Below, piece by piece: positions 53,173 through 64,000 of a stretch of DNA of 64,000 bases. How positions within the stretch are numbered: the first letter of the stretch is position 1; the number at the start of each line of letters is the position of its first letter. The notes under the pieces were generated by a model, which saw nothing but the letters and a program-made list of their open reading frames with translations, was not told the DNA's origin and did not search any database. This DNA comes from a bacterium (GTDB lineage Bacteria; Bacillota_I; Bacilli_A; Mycoplasmatales; Mycoplasmoidaceae), in contig JAFPYV010000013.1 in the NCBI GenBank assembly GCA_017394375.1, positions 1 through 64,000 on the forward strand, given 5' to 3'. The position numbers were made by a program, and so were the translations under genes.

Positions 53173-55482
53173 TTATTTAGGTTGATTATTTTCATCATTA
53201 CCCTTATTTTCATCATCTTCATGATGTTTGTTTTTATCATCTTGATGCTCATTAGATTGATTAGAAGTTGACAAAAATTCCTTCTTTTCTTCTTCAAACA
53301 GATAACGTTCATCGAGTTGATGCGTATCAACTAAGTAATGAATGCGAGCAATTACATCATCAGGTAGTTTTTTGTGTTCATGAATATAAAGAATTTGGGG
53401 TCGATTAATAGTTTCTAAAATAAGTAAACTTTCAACAATTAATTGCAATTCATGTTGATTTTCTCTAATTGTTTTTTTAGCAAATTCATAACGTTCTTGC
53501 AAAATGCTTTCAATTTTAGCATCAATTAATTGGGCACTTTTTTCACTGTATTCTACTCGATAAGGATTTTTTTCACCTTCGCTAGCAACATATTGCATTA
53601 AACCTAAATCAGTCATCCCTAGTTGAGTAACCATTGCTTTAGCAATATTAGTTGCTTTGTACAAATCATTGGATGCTCCGGTGGAAATACTGTCTAACCC
53701 GAAGTTTACTTCTTCCGATGCTCTTCCTCCTAAAGTTGACGCAATTAAACCAAGTAAGTCAGTTTTAGTTTGAATTTGCATTTCCTGCACTGATGGTGTT
53801 TGAATGGTATATCCTGCAGCTTTTCCACGAGGAATGATTGTAATTTTTTCAACGATATCAGATCCTTTAGTGTAAAGTCCAACTAGAGCATGTCCTCCTT
53901 CATGGAAAGCAATTTGTTTACGTTCTTCAAAAGTAGTTTTTTTAGTATGTTTAGCAGGACCAGCAACGACCCGATCAATTGCTTCATCCATATCTTCCAT
54001 GTTAATTACAACATTATTTTTACGCACTGCTAATAAAGCTGCTTCATTTAGGATGTTTTCTAATTGAGCTCCACTAAAACCAGGAGTACGTCGAGCAACA
54101 TCTTCTAAACTTACTTTGGATGACAAATTTTTATTACGGGCATGAATTTGTAAAATTTGTACACGTTCAGCAATGTCAGGCAAATTAATCGGAATTTGCC
54201 GATCAAACCGACCAGGCCGTAAAATTGCTTCATCAAGCATATCAAGACGATTAGTAGCAGCAATCACAATGACCCCTTTGTCAGTGGCAAAACCATCCAT
54301 TTCGGCTAGTAATTGGTCAACAGTTTGGTTAGCTAAATTTGAATCACCAATTCGGTTGTTAGAACGTTTGCCAGCTACTGCATCAATTTCATCAATGAAA
54401 ATGATGGCAGGTGCAACTTTCTTTGCTTTACTGAATAAATCACGAATTCTTTTTGCTCCAACACCTACTAACATATCTTCGAATGAAGATCCACTAGTTT
54501 GGAAAAATGGAACATTAGCTTCTCCCGCTACAGCTTTAGCTAATAAAGTCTTTCCAGTACCTGGAGGACCATACAAGATTACTCCTTTAGGAATTCTCGC
54601 CCCCATTGCAGCGTATTTTTTAGGTCGCTTTAAGAAGTCAACAATTTCTTCTAATTCGTATTTTTCTTCCCCAATTCCACCTACATCACTGAATTTAACG
54701 TTTGTTTTAGTTTGAGTAGCTTGGGATTTACCAATTGAAAATAAATCTCCTCCCATTAAACCAGCAGATCCCTTGCTAGAAATTCAGAATGTACCAATAA
54801 TAAGCAAGATAAATACTACCAGCATTAATGCTTCAAAGAAAACTCCTCAATTAAAACTGTAAGATGGGAACGACCAACTTGGAGATTTTAAATAAAGATA
54901 TTGCAATAAATTAGCATCACTATAGTTTTGATTTTTATTGAAATATTGAATTCATGATTGAGTAAGATTACCTGAACTAACGTCAGGAGGCAAATTAGCA
55001 AGATTAATTAAATCACCATTACCAACTTGAAAACCAGTTGGTCCATTGCTATTGTGATAAATAGAAAACATGAATTGCATTTTACCTAATGGACTGTTAG
55101 GTAAATAACATAAGTAGGTAGTTTTAGTACTAGTTTCGACTTGGGGTGAAATGATTGCATCTTCTAAATCAAGTTTACCAATTACTAAGTAATTATTTGC
55201 TGATGTTTGGAAAATAACATCATTTTGTAATTCAGTTAAATTAGTATTATTAATTTCTTGCTTAGTATCAGTAAGATATTGTTTGGTGGTTGGAGTTGCT
55301 TGCACCACGACGTCGGAAGTTTTAGGAATTAAGACCCCACATAAAATTGCAATAATGATAACAATGATGACCAAACCAAAAAGCACTTTTCAAAATAAAC
55401 CTTTGTGCTTGTTTTTAGTTAAATCATTTTTGTTATCATTACTGCTTGATGAATTGACTTTTTTTTCTTTCTTTTTTAACAT
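53173..55482 (-). CDS. ftsH: FtsH ATP-dependent membrane metalloprotease (769 aa)
   Basis: Degrades damaged membrane and regulatory proteins. Spans at about 32-54 and 210-235 enclose an extracytoplasmic domain of about 155 residues. AAA module with Walker A GPPGTGKT (305-312), Walker B IIFIDEIDAV, and second-region RPGRFDRQI. Zinc site HEGGH (527-531) and D in LDSISTGASNDL. A Glu/Asp/Asn-rich tail of about 50 residues ends the protein, which is longer than the usual 640-700. Confidence 0.96.
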
Positions 55483-55512
55483 TTAATCTTTCAATTTAAT
55501 TCAAAGAGAAAA

Positions 55513-56079
55513 TTATTTTTTATGGTATTTATCTTTTAAAACACCAACGCAATTTAAATTGCGATATTTGTTTTGGTAATCAAGACCATAACCAACAAGG
55601 AAAACGTTTTGCACGTCAAGACAAGTGTGAATCGTATAATTTTTAATGTAATCTAAACGGGTGTTTTTTTGGTTAAATAAGAACAAAAATTTAATTTCTT
55701 TTGGTTCATATTGCATGATTTCATCATAAACTAGCTTAGTAGTTAAACCAGTGCTAATAATGTCATCAATTACAAGCACTGATTTATTCTTAATTAGCTT
55801 TTTAGTGTTTTCAGCTAAATCAAGATTTAATTGAGGACTGTGAGCACGTTCTTCTTGCCCTTCAAAGGAAGCAAACCGCATAAAATCCGTAATTAATGAA
55901 AATTTTAATTGGGTCAAAATTTGGCCATAAAAAGCAATACAACCATCCAAAATACCAATGGTAACGATTGGTGAGCGACTACCTTTAAATTCAGCATTTG
56001 CTCACTTCGCCCCTTCTTTAATAGCATTCTTAATATCACTATTAGTGTAAATTACATCTTGTAAATACTTATTCTTCAT
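55513..56079 (-). CDS. hpt: hypoxanthine-guanine phosphoribosyltransferase (188 aa)
   Basis: Purine salvage enzyme. The PRPP loop SVLVIDDIISTGLTTKLV (about 113-130) is intact, and SPIVTIGILDGCIAFYGQIL is the N-terminal loop. FLVGYGLDYQNKYRNLNCVGVL is the typical HPRT end. Overlaps the ispF end by 11 nt. Confidence 0.93.
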
Positions 56080-56596
56080 TGTTTTCTTCTCCTGAATAAA
56101 TTAATAAAATTGTAACATAACATGACACTAATGAGGTAGTAGGGTCATTATGAAATAAATGATGTTCAGCCCTCGTTGCATGCATACTAATGTCACTTGT
56201 ATGCACTAAATGGCATAAATTTGCCATGATTTGTTTTTTAAGCGGCATTAACATCACTACGTCACTCTCAAATACAATCGAAAGATTGTTAATGATATAC
56301 CTCATGTCATGCATTTCTTTTAAAGCATAATCTAAAATTAGTTTGGAATTAATTCCCTTAATTTTAGTGTCTGTATCTTTAAAGTATGTGCCAATATCAT
56401 CCTTTCCAATCGCGTTTAAAATGCTGTTGGCAATTGCATGCAAAATAAGATCACCATCCGAATGAGCGTCTACATAATAAGGTAAATTAATTAAGGTTGC
56501 TCCCAAAATCAATGGTTTTGAATCCAACTTAACGTCATTATTTTTTAGTAAATAATGATGGTCAATTGCATTTCCAATACGATATTTAAGTTTCAT
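56069..56596 (-). CDS. ispF: 2-C-methyl-D-erythritol 2,4-cyclodiphosphate synthase (175 aa)
   Basis: MEP-pathway enzyme that forms the cyclic diphosphate which IspG then opens. Zinc ligands: D and H in GNAIDHHYL and H in DAHSDGDLILHAIANSIL. GKDDIGTYFKDTD is the conserved CMP-binding part. IspG is also in the window. The start codon lies 9 nt from a TAAAAT -10 element, implying a leaderless mRNA; no Shine-Dalgarno. Confidence 0.9.
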   Translation of the reverse strand: MKLKYRIGNAIDHHYLLKNNDVKLDSKPLILGATLINLPYYVDAHSDGDLILHAIANSILNAIGKDDIGTYFKDTDTKIKGINSKLILDYALKEMHDMRYIINNLSIVFESDVVMLMPLKKQIMANLCHLVHTSDISMHATRAEHHLFHNDPTTSLVSCYVTILLIYSGEENNEE

Positions 56597-56604
56597 AATG
56601 TTTT

Positions 56605-56617
56605 ATTTTAATAAAAT
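56605..56617. promoter_or_regulatory. mirror-image -10 elements between ispF and folD
   Basis: ATTTTA-A-TAAAAT is a perfect palindrome giving TAAAAT on both strands within a 32-bp gap between the two start codons. Transcription should begin within a few bases of each ATG. Confidence 0.5.
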
Positions 56618-56628
56618 AATTAATAAAT

Positions 56629-57489
56629 ATGAAAAGTAAAATAATTAATGGAAAAGAAATTGCAACCCAGATAAATGACCAAAGTATGCAATTATTGCAT
56701 AATCATTTGGGGTCAAGAAACCCTAAATTAATCATTTTTTATTTTGGTTACAATGCTAGCAGTGAAATTTACATTAAGTATAAATGCAAAAGTGCTTGTA
56801 AATTTAACATTGATGTAGAAGTCATCCACCAGCTAGATCTAAGTGAACAGGATATGATTAATTTGATTAAACAGGCAAATGCTAATCAAACTGTAGATGG
56901 AATTATGGTTCAATTACCCATTAATATCCCTAACATCAATGTTCAAAAAGTGCTAGATACCATTGATATTAATAAAGATGTTGATGGTTTAACCAGCTTA
57001 AATTTAGGCCAAGTATGAACTAGAAGCGATTACTTGTTTGCTTCATGCACAGCATTAGCGTGCATGCAAGTTTTCAAAACAATTAACTATGATTTTAAAG
57101 GTAAACAAGTATGTATTATTGGTAGTACTATTGTGTTAGGTAAACCATTAGCAGGAATGCTAAATCAATTACATGCCACAATCAGCTTATTAAACACCTC
57201 AACACCAAATTTAACAACTTATACCAAATTTGCTGATGTAATTGTAAGTGCCACAGGTATTAAACATTTATTAACAAAAGAAATGGTAAAAGATGATGTC
57301 ATTCTAATTGATGTTGGCAGTAATAAAGATGAAAACAACATCACCCATGGAGACTTTGATCAACATGAATTTATTGATGTTGCTAGAGTGATTTCCCCAA
57401 GTCCAGGGGGAATTGGCCCAATTACCATTAGCATGTTAATGCACAATGTAATTAAAGCCTATGTATATCATTTAGAAAGCAATAAATAA
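56629..57489 (+). CDS. folD: bifunctional methylene-THF dehydrogenase/cyclohydrolase (286 aa)
   Basis: Interconverts one-carbon folates. SSEIYIKYKCKSACK holds the catalytic Lys region, VDGIMVQLPI and DVDGLT the substrate site, GSTIVLGKPLAGML the NADP turn (usually GRS--VG-P), and SPSPGGIGPITISML the C-terminal signature. No ribosome site and almost no leader. alaS follows 17 nt later. Confidence 0.94.
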
Positions 57490-57506
57490 AAGGAGAATTA
57501 ATAATT

Positions 57507-60134
57507 ATGAAAAAATTAAGTGCAAAAGAATTAAGAGAAGCATGAATTAAATTCTTTGAAAAGAATAACCACCTTTATGTGGAAAGTAAATCCTTAATTC
57601 CTGACCATGATCCTTCCCTACTGTGAATTAACTCAGGAGTAGCTACTTTAAAGAAATATTTTTCTGGGGAATTAAATCCACCTGCTCCAAGATTAGTTAA
57701 CTTGCAAAAAGCAGTCAGAACTAATGATATTGAAAATGTTGGTAAAACTGCAAGACACCATACTTTCTTTGAAATGATGGGAAATTTTTCTATTGGAGAT
57801 TATTTTAAAGAAGATGCAATTAAATTTGCTTATGATTTTTTAATTAATAATTTGGAAATCCCAAAACAAAAACTATACATCACTGTTTATAAGGATGATG
57901 AATTAGCATACCAAACCTGATTAGAATGTGGTATTAATGCAAATCATATTTTTAAAGAAGGTAAAGATCGTAACTTCTGAGATGTTGGTAATGGTCCATG
58001 TGGTCCATGTACTGAAATTTATTATGACCGGGGTGAAAAATATGATTTTGATCATCTGGGAATCAAATTGTTAGAAGATGATATTGAAAATGACCGGTAT
58101 GTAGAAATTTGAAACATTGTCTTTAGTGAATTTAACAACAATGGTAAAAATGAATACAGTGAACTAAAACGCAAAAACATTGATACTGGAGCTGGATATG
58201 AAAGAGTATTAAGTGTATTGCAAGATGTACCAACTAACTTTGATACTGACTTATTCTTACCAATTATCAACGAAATAGAAAAATTCACTGATTTGCATTA
58301 TGACATGAATGCATTTTTTACCAAAGATCCAAAGCAACTAGAAATTAACCGGTGTTTTAAAGTGATTGCTGACCACATTAAGTCAAGTGTCTTTATGATT
58401 GCTGATGGTGCATTACCAAGCAATAAAGACCGTGGTTATATTTTACGTCGGTTAATTAGACGAGCAATTGCCGTAGGAGAAAAGTTAAACTTAAGAAGTG
58501 GTTGAATGCATGCAACTGTTGCCAAAATTATTGATATTATGAGAGAATTTTATCCTTACTTACATGCATTAAGCGATAAGATTCAATTAATTATTGCGAC
58601 TGAAGAAAAACAATTTACCAAGACACTAAAAGTTGGTTTACAACTATTTAATGAAGCATTAGCAAAAAATAACATTAATGCTCAAACTGTATTTAATCTA
58701 GTCCAAACATATGGTTTTCCTAGAGTGTTAGTTGATGAAATGTGTGCAGAAAACCATGTTGAATATAGTAGTGAAGAATACGCTAAATTATTTAAGAATC
58801 ACCAAGAAATTTCCAAAGGACAAGATGCCAGTTTAATTAAAGCATTAATGCAACAAAATAAGTACTTACTTGAACTAAAAGTACCAAGTGAATTTGACTA
58901 TGAATTATCCGAAATTAAAGACGCTAAAATTGTTGCATTGATGGATGATGATTTTAATCCGGTTGACCAAATTGCTGGTAGTGGATGAGTAGTGCTTGAT
59001 CACACCTGCATGTATGCTACAGGTGGGGGTCAATTACACGATGATGGTTGAATTAACGAATACGAAATTGATAACGTGGTAAGCGGACCTAATTTACAAC
59101 ACATTCATCACGTGGAATCTGCTTATTTAAAATTAGGTGATATTGTTGATGTTCGACATGATATCTTTACCAGAAATTTATTGCGTGCTAACCACAGTTC
59201 AGTGCACATTATTCAAGCAATGTTAATTCGCAATATTGATAAAGGTATTAGACAAGCTGGTGCTTTTAAATCAAAAGAAAAATTTAGTTTTGACTTCCGA
59301 TATGATAAACGCTTAACAAATGAAGAAGTTAAGATGATTGAAGAAAAAGCTAACGAAGTAGTAAGAGCAAGCATTCCAGTTGAAGTAATTCATACCAGTG
59401 AAGAAAAAGCACGGGAAATGGGTGCTATCATGGAATTTGGTTACATGTATGCAAAACAAAAAGTACTACGTTTAATTCGCATGGGCAATGTTAGTTTGGA
59501 ACTTTGTGGAGGTACGCATGTCCACAATACTGCTAACATTGAAATGATTAAAATTACTTCTTATTCTTCCCTAGGATCTGGTACTTGAAGAATTGAAGGA
59601 TATGCTAAGTGCTACAATGATGAATTGCATGCTAAGAACGAATTAAAGCAATTAATTGAACAATATCATGATGAATTTGCTAAGTGAACAAACCACCCCA
59701 TCAATTTTGAAGCTAATTTAAACATCCATGAACAAATTGCCTTAATTCAAAACTGTTTAAATGCATATACAACTGCTAAAGAAAAACAAGCTAAACAACA
59801 AGTATTAACTGATATTAGTACCCAAATTAAAAATAAACAAAAGTTAATTATTGTTAATAATTTGGAACCAAAAGCCATCATGCAAGCGTTACGTGCAAAC
59901 ACTAATGACATTGAAAGTTTAGTGTTAATTATTAATAAATTACCAACTGGATATGGTTATTTTGTCCAAGCAAATAAAAAGTATTTGCAAGACCATAAAC
60001 TTGATTTAACTCCAATTCTGGACAAAATTAGTAAACAAATTAATGGTAACTTTGGCGGTAAAGTTAGTTATTACCAAGGCGGTTCATCAATTAACTTTGA
60101 CGAAAAAGATTGAACTTCATTGTTAAATTTATAA
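57507..60134 (+). CDS. alaS: alanyl-tRNA synthetase (875 aa)
   Basis: Class II synthetase with editing domain. [17 protein letters not shown] and the motif 2 region [20 protein letters not shown] are at the N-terminus. The editing site HSSVHIIQA and CGGTHVHN holds the zinc ligands. A C-terminal oligomerisation part ends the protein. Many TGA-Trp codons. AGGAG lies 12 nt before the ATG, a long spacing. Confidence 0.96.
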
Positions 60135-60135
60135 A

Positions 60136-60570
60136 ATGCGAATTTTAGGGATTGATTATGGGACCAAAGTAACTGGTCTAGCAATTACGGACTATAATCG
60201 ATTAATTATTTCACCTTTAAGAAATATTAAAACTAGTTCAATGATAGAACTTGTTAAACAACTAAAAAAAATAGTTGATTATTATGGTACAGAACTTGAT
60301 ACGATTGTGTTAGGATATCCAACATTATTAAATGGAAATGCTAATCAAACAACATCAAATGTAAAAAATCTTTATGAGCTGTTACTTAAAACTTTCCCTA
60401 ATTTAAGGATTGAATTAGCAAATGAACAATACACTACTTATGTTGCTACTGAAGAACTTTATGAAGTTGGATTAAGCCACGAACAAGTAAAAAAATCAAA
60501 AGACCAAGTAAGTGCCTATTTAATTGTTCAATCGTACTTACAACAACAAAAGAAATCTAACCCCCAATAG
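60136..60570 (+). CDS. ruvX: RuvX/YqgF, pre-16S rRNA nuclease or Holliday junction resolvase-like protein (144 aa)
   Basis: RNase H-like fold. MRILGIDYGTKVTGLAITD starts the first acidic strand; IVLGYPTLLNGNANQTTSNV and LANEQYTTYVATEEL carry the other conserved positions, and KSKDQVSAYLIVQSYL holds the last Asp. It begins 1 nt after alaS. The stop lies in the terminator stem. Confidence 0.92.
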   Translation: MRILGIDYGTKVTGLAITDYNRLIISPLRNIKTSSMIELVKQLKKIVDYYGTELDTIVLGYPTLLNGNANQTTSNVKNLYELLLKTFPNLRIELANEQYTTYVATEELYEVGLSHEQVKKSKDQVSAYLIVQSYLQQQKKSNPQ

Positions 60571-60583
60571 ATTTCTTTTTTTA
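60551..60583 (+). terminator. terminator of the folD-alaS-ruvX transcript
   Basis: AGAAATCTA pairs with TAGATTTCT (9 bp, 8-nt loop), followed by seven T. The ruvX stop TAG is in the second arm. Confidence 0.85.
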
Positions 60584-60595
60584 TTAAATTTTAAA

Positions 60596-60622
60596 TTAGC
60601 ACTCTACTAATTTGATTGCTAA
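60596..60622. promoter_or_regulatory. CIRCE operator upstream of clpB
   Basis: TTAGCACTC-N9-GATTGCTAA matches the consensus at 17 of 18 arm positions with the exact spacer. Its right arm overlaps a TTGCTA -35-like element (60616-60621). HrcA bound here would block clpB transcription until heat stress. Confidence 0.93.
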
Positions 60623-60639
60623 AAATAACCAATTTAATA

Positions 60640-60645
60640 TATAAT
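60640..60645 (+). promoter_or_regulatory. -10 element of clpB
   Basis: TATAAT, 18 bp after the TTGCTA that overlaps the CIRCE right arm and 25 nt before the clpB ATG. Confidence 0.7.
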
Positions 60646-60670
60646 TAAAAAGACGAAGGGAGAAGAAAAG

Positions 60671-62941
60671 ATGAATTTTAGTTATGAACCAAGTCATGAC
60701 ACGAATATTCTTCAAAATTATGCCCGCAATCTTAACGAAGAAGTTAAGAAAGGAAAAATTGATCCCGTAATTGGTCGGGATGAAGAAATTCGTCGGATTA
60801 TCGAAATTATTTCACGTAAAAGTAAAAATAACCCAATTTTAATTGGGGAACCTGGAGTTGGTAAGACTGCAATTGTTGAAGGTTTAGCCATCCGTATTGT
60901 ACGGGGGGAAGTTCCTGAAGAATTAAAGAATAAAGAAATCTACGACTTATCAGTCCCAGCTTTAATTTCAGGAGCTAGTTACCAAGGACAATTTGAAAAA
61001 CGGGTTACTAGTTTAATTAAAGAAGTTAAAGATAATGGTAATGTAATTTTGTTTATTGACGAAATTCATGAATTAATTGGAACTGGTAAAAACTCTGCTG
61101 GTGGAATGGATGCAGCAAACATCCTAAAACCAATGATGGCCAGAGGAGAAATCAAATTAATTGGTGCTACTACTTTAAATGAATATCGCCAATACATTGA
61201 AAAAGATGCTGCGTTGGAACGTCGTTTAAGTAAAGTATACGTTAAGGAACCAAGTAAGACTGAAGCATTGACGATTTTACGGGGATTAAAAGAACGGTGA
61301 GAATTATTCCACGGAATTAAAATCCACGATAGTGCCCTAGTTGCTGCAGTTAACTTGTCTGAACGTTACATCAACGACCGTTACTTACCAGATAAAGCAA
61401 TTGACTTAATAGATGAAGCAGCAGCTAAGATTAAGACGCAAATGAATTCGATGCCTGAAGATCTTGATACTTTAAACCGGGAAATCATTCACCTTGAAAC
61501 TGAAAGTAGAGCTTTAAAGAATGAAACTGATGAAAAATCAATTAAACGGTTAGAAGAAATTGATGAAATCTTAAAGACAAAGAAAGCAACGCAAGAAAAG
61601 TTATTCAAAGAATGACAAAGTGAAAAAACAGCTTTGGAACATGCCAACCGGATTAAAAAGGAAATTCAAATTCGTAAGAACGAAGTTGAAGATCGGCAAG
61701 CCGAAGGAGAATTTGAATCAGCATCGAAGTTGTTATATGTCACAATTCCCGCTCTTGAAAAACAACTTGAAGAAGCTGAAAGCAAATTAAAAGCAAACGG
61801 GGAATCAATGTTGGTACAAGATGAAGTAACTGAAAACGATGTTGCTGCAGTAATTTCTAAATCAACTGGTATTCCATTAAGCAAATTACTTGAAAGTGAA
61901 AAAACGAAGTTATTAAATCTTGAATACGATATTGAAGCAAGAGTTAAGGGTCAAAACCATGCAGTTAAATTAGTAGCTGATGCTATTTTAAGAGGTAGAG
62001 CTGGTATTAATGATCCAAACCGTCCAATTGGCTCATTTATGTTCCTTGGACCAACGGGGGTTGGTAAAACTGAACTTGCTAAATCATTAGCATATTGTTT
62101 GTTTGATAGTGAAAAAGCCATGATTCGGATTGATATGTCTGAATATATGGAAAAGCATGAAGTATCGAAATTAATTGGTGCTCCTCCTGGCTATGTTGGT
62201 TATGAACAAGCCGGTTTGTTAACCGAAGCAGTTCGGAACAAGCCATATTCAGTTATCTTGCTAGATGAAATTGAAAAAGCACACGTTGATGTTTTAAATA
62301 TCTTCTTGCAAGTATTAGACGATGGTCAATTACGAGATGGTCAAGGTCGAACCATTAACTTTAAGAATACGGTTATCATTATGACCAGTAACTTAGGTAG
62401 TGAAGCAATCTTGAACGGTAATAAAGAACGAGCTGAAAAAGATATTAAATCCCATTTTACTCCTGAATTCTTAAACCGGATTGATGAAATTATTTTCTTC
62501 AACCCACTAACTGATAAGGTGGTTGATGAAATTATTGATAAATTATTATCCGATTTATCATTCCGTTTAACTGCTGAAGATTTTTACATTAAATTTGATA
62601 AACGGATTGGGGAAAACATTCATAAATATGGATACGAACCAATTTATGGAGCAAGGCCATTAAAACGTTATATTCAAAAAGAAATTGAAAACCCATTAGC
62701 TGACATGATTATTCGGGGGGACATCAAGAAGAACCATCACATCACCGTTGACTTTAATCCTGAAACTAACAAACTGGAAGTAACTAGTGATGAAAGCATG
62801 GAAGAAGATAAATTACCAGTGCCAAAACCTGGTAACAAATCAACCAATCCAAATCCAACTAAACAATCAACTGCTAGTGCTAGTGATAAAGCAAAAGGTC
62901 CAACTCCTAATTCAACATCCAAAGATAAAAAACCTAACTAA
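60671..62941 (+). CDS. clpB: ClpB disaggregase, mycoplasma short form (756 aa)
   Basis: Hsp100 that dissolves aggregates with DnaK, DnaJ and GrpE. NBD1 Walker A GEPGVGKT (59-66), middle coiled coil (about 255-375), and NBD2 Walker A GPTGVGKT (about 460-467) with [11 protein letters not shown]. The usual N-terminal substrate domain of about 145 residues is absent, as in other mycoplasmas. About 50 Pro/Ser/Thr/Lys-rich residues extend the C-terminus ([11 protein letters not shown] and similar). GAAGGGAGAAG precedes the ATG. A CIRCE site controls it. Confidence 0.95.
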
Positions 62942-62959
62942 CTTTTAGTGAAAAAATAA

Positions 62960-62997
62960 AAATTTGACTTACTTTCAAAGTAGGCCAAATTTTTTTA
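62960..62997. terminator. terminator between convergent clpB and ispG
   Basis: AAATTTG pairs with CAAATTT, and inside it ACTT with AAGT, with an imperfect middle; T-runs follow on both strands. Confidence 0.65.
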
Positions 62998-63010
62998 TGC
63001 ATAATTTTGC

Positions 63011-64000
63011 TTATTTTTTATTTGCTAAATAATTAGCGTATGCTTGATCAATTAATTTTTTAAGTTCGGGAACTAAATCTTTTTCGTCACAATTCTTATA
63101 AATTTTACCTTTAACAAAAATTAAACCTTTTCCAGCACCCCCAGCAATCCCAATGTCAGCTTCTTTTCCTTCACCAATTCCATTTACAACACACCCTAAA
63201 ATTGCAACTTTTAAAGGAAACTTCAAGTGTTTGGTGTAATCTTCAATTTCTTTTACAACTTCTCATAAGTTGTAATTTAATCTTCCACACGTAGGACACG
63301 AAATAACATTGACTTGGTTAATATCAACACCAGTTGCTAACAATAACGCTTTGGCAGTTTGCACTTCTTTTACTGGATCATCAGTTAATGAAATACGAAT
63401 GGTATCACCAATTCCTTTAATTAATAAACTTGATAACCCAACACAACTTTTAACAACCCCACTAATTAAAGTCCCAGCTTCTGTAACTCCTAAATGCAAT
63501 GGATAAGGAAACATTTTAGCTGCTTGTTCATAAAGTTTAATGGTTCATAATGGATTTGTTGCTTTTAAAGAAATGACAATATCATGAAAATCATATTTTT
63601 CAAATACTTTTACAGCCCGGTCGCATGCTTCTAGCATCCCTTTAATAGTTACTCCATGATATTTAGTAACTAAATCTAATGGAACTGAACCACTATTAAC
63701 TCCAATCCGAATTGCAATCTTTTTTTCTTTAGCTTTATCAATAATTTGCTTAAATTGCTTTTCATCAGTAATGTTACCCGGATTAATTCGAATTTTCGCA
63801 ATTCCCGTATCCATTACTTTTAAAGCAAATAAATAACTAAAGTGAATATCAGCAATAATTGGTAAGGGGGAAATTTTATTTAAGGTTTTTAAAGCTTGAA
63901 TATCTTGTTCATCAAATACCGCAACTCGCACTAATTCGCATCCAGCTTCAGCCAATTCATTAATTTGTTTTAAGGTTGCATCAATGTCATGAGTTTTAGT
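63011..64000 (-). CDS. ispG: 4-hydroxy-3-methylbut-2-enyl diphosphate synthase, 5' end outside the window
   Basis: Converts the IspF product in the MEP pathway with a [4Fe-4S] cluster. Present are TKTHDIDATLKQINE, AGCELVRVAV, IADIHFSYLFALKVM, INPGNI, and the cluster motifs SCPTCGRLNYNL and GCVVNGIGEGKEADIG (usually GCVVNGPGE). About 20 N-terminal codons are missing beyond 64000. Two in-frame TGA codons are read as Trp. Confidence 0.94.

Noticed and set aside
54173..54715. Plus-strand frame of 180 codons opposite ftsH
   Set aside because: Long but caused by the codon pattern of the conserved AAA module; no ribosome site or homology pattern.
57400..57507. T-box or riboswitch before alaS, cysS or serS
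   Set aside because: The leaders are too short or lie inside coding sequence, with no T-box core or specifier stem.

Overview
The window comes from an AT-rich mollicute of the Mycoplasma type. Reading TGA as tryptophan (genetic code 4) joins dozens of otherwise broken frames into full-length, recognisable proteins. Examples are LigA, AlaS, FtsH, ClpB and every ATP synthase gene. Other mollicute marks are a ClpB without its N-terminal domain, a MG428/MPN626-like sigma factor, and WhiA directly after TrxB. IspF and IspG indicate the non-mevalonate (MEP) isoprenoid route, which only some mycoplasmas keep. I do not assign a species.

Layout. 1-7.0 kb: a very large SF1B helicase (1299 aa) coupled to a 635-aa protein of unknown function, then a decayed gene and a small membrane protein gene. 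7.07-8.20 kb: an intact IS30-family element sitting exactly between the stem and the T-tract of what looks like an older bidirectional terminator. 8.2-16.3 kb: dnaJ-grpE with a CIRCE operator, ruvA-ruvB, dinB, a HAD phosphatase, rpmG and pepP, with small membrane proteins between. 16.4-17.4 kb: an unexplained structured intergenic region and the RNase P RNA gene. 17.5-27.6 kb (minus): nadK, an EIIB-like protein, an AtpI-like protein, and a complete F1FO ATP synthase operon with two tandem c-subunit genes and a 476-aa b subunit. 27.6-35.4 kb: lgt, trxB, whiA, an 845-aa unknown, membrane proteins and rpmF. 35.5-40.6 kb (minus): rpsB-tsf-pyrH-frr-uppS-cdsA. 41.0-45.5 kb (plus): a three-gene set resembling the core of a type IV secretion machine. 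45.5-53.2 kb (minus): serS, tRNA-Gly and ligA-cysS-rlmB-sigma-rpmG-secE-nusG, a compact version of the Bacillus cysS-sigH-secE-nusG region. 53.2-64 kb: ftsH, hpt, ispF, folD-alaS-ruvX, CIRCE-controlled clpB and the 3' part of ispG.

Most of the window is housekeeping: replication repair, translation, protein quality control and energy. The points of most interest are (i) the orphan VirB2/VirB6/VirB4-like cluster without a relaxase or coupling protein nearby, (ii) the modified ATP synthase with paired c subunits carrying a Na+-type ligand pattern and a b subunit with a duplicated cytoplasmic domain, (iii) the helicase/partner pair, and (iv) tiny shared promoters with mirror-image -10 elements and almost no leader.

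Gene packing is tight. Stop/start overlaps of 1-32 nt are common, so translational coupling is probably widespread. Several first genes of transcription units have no Shine-Dalgarno sequence.
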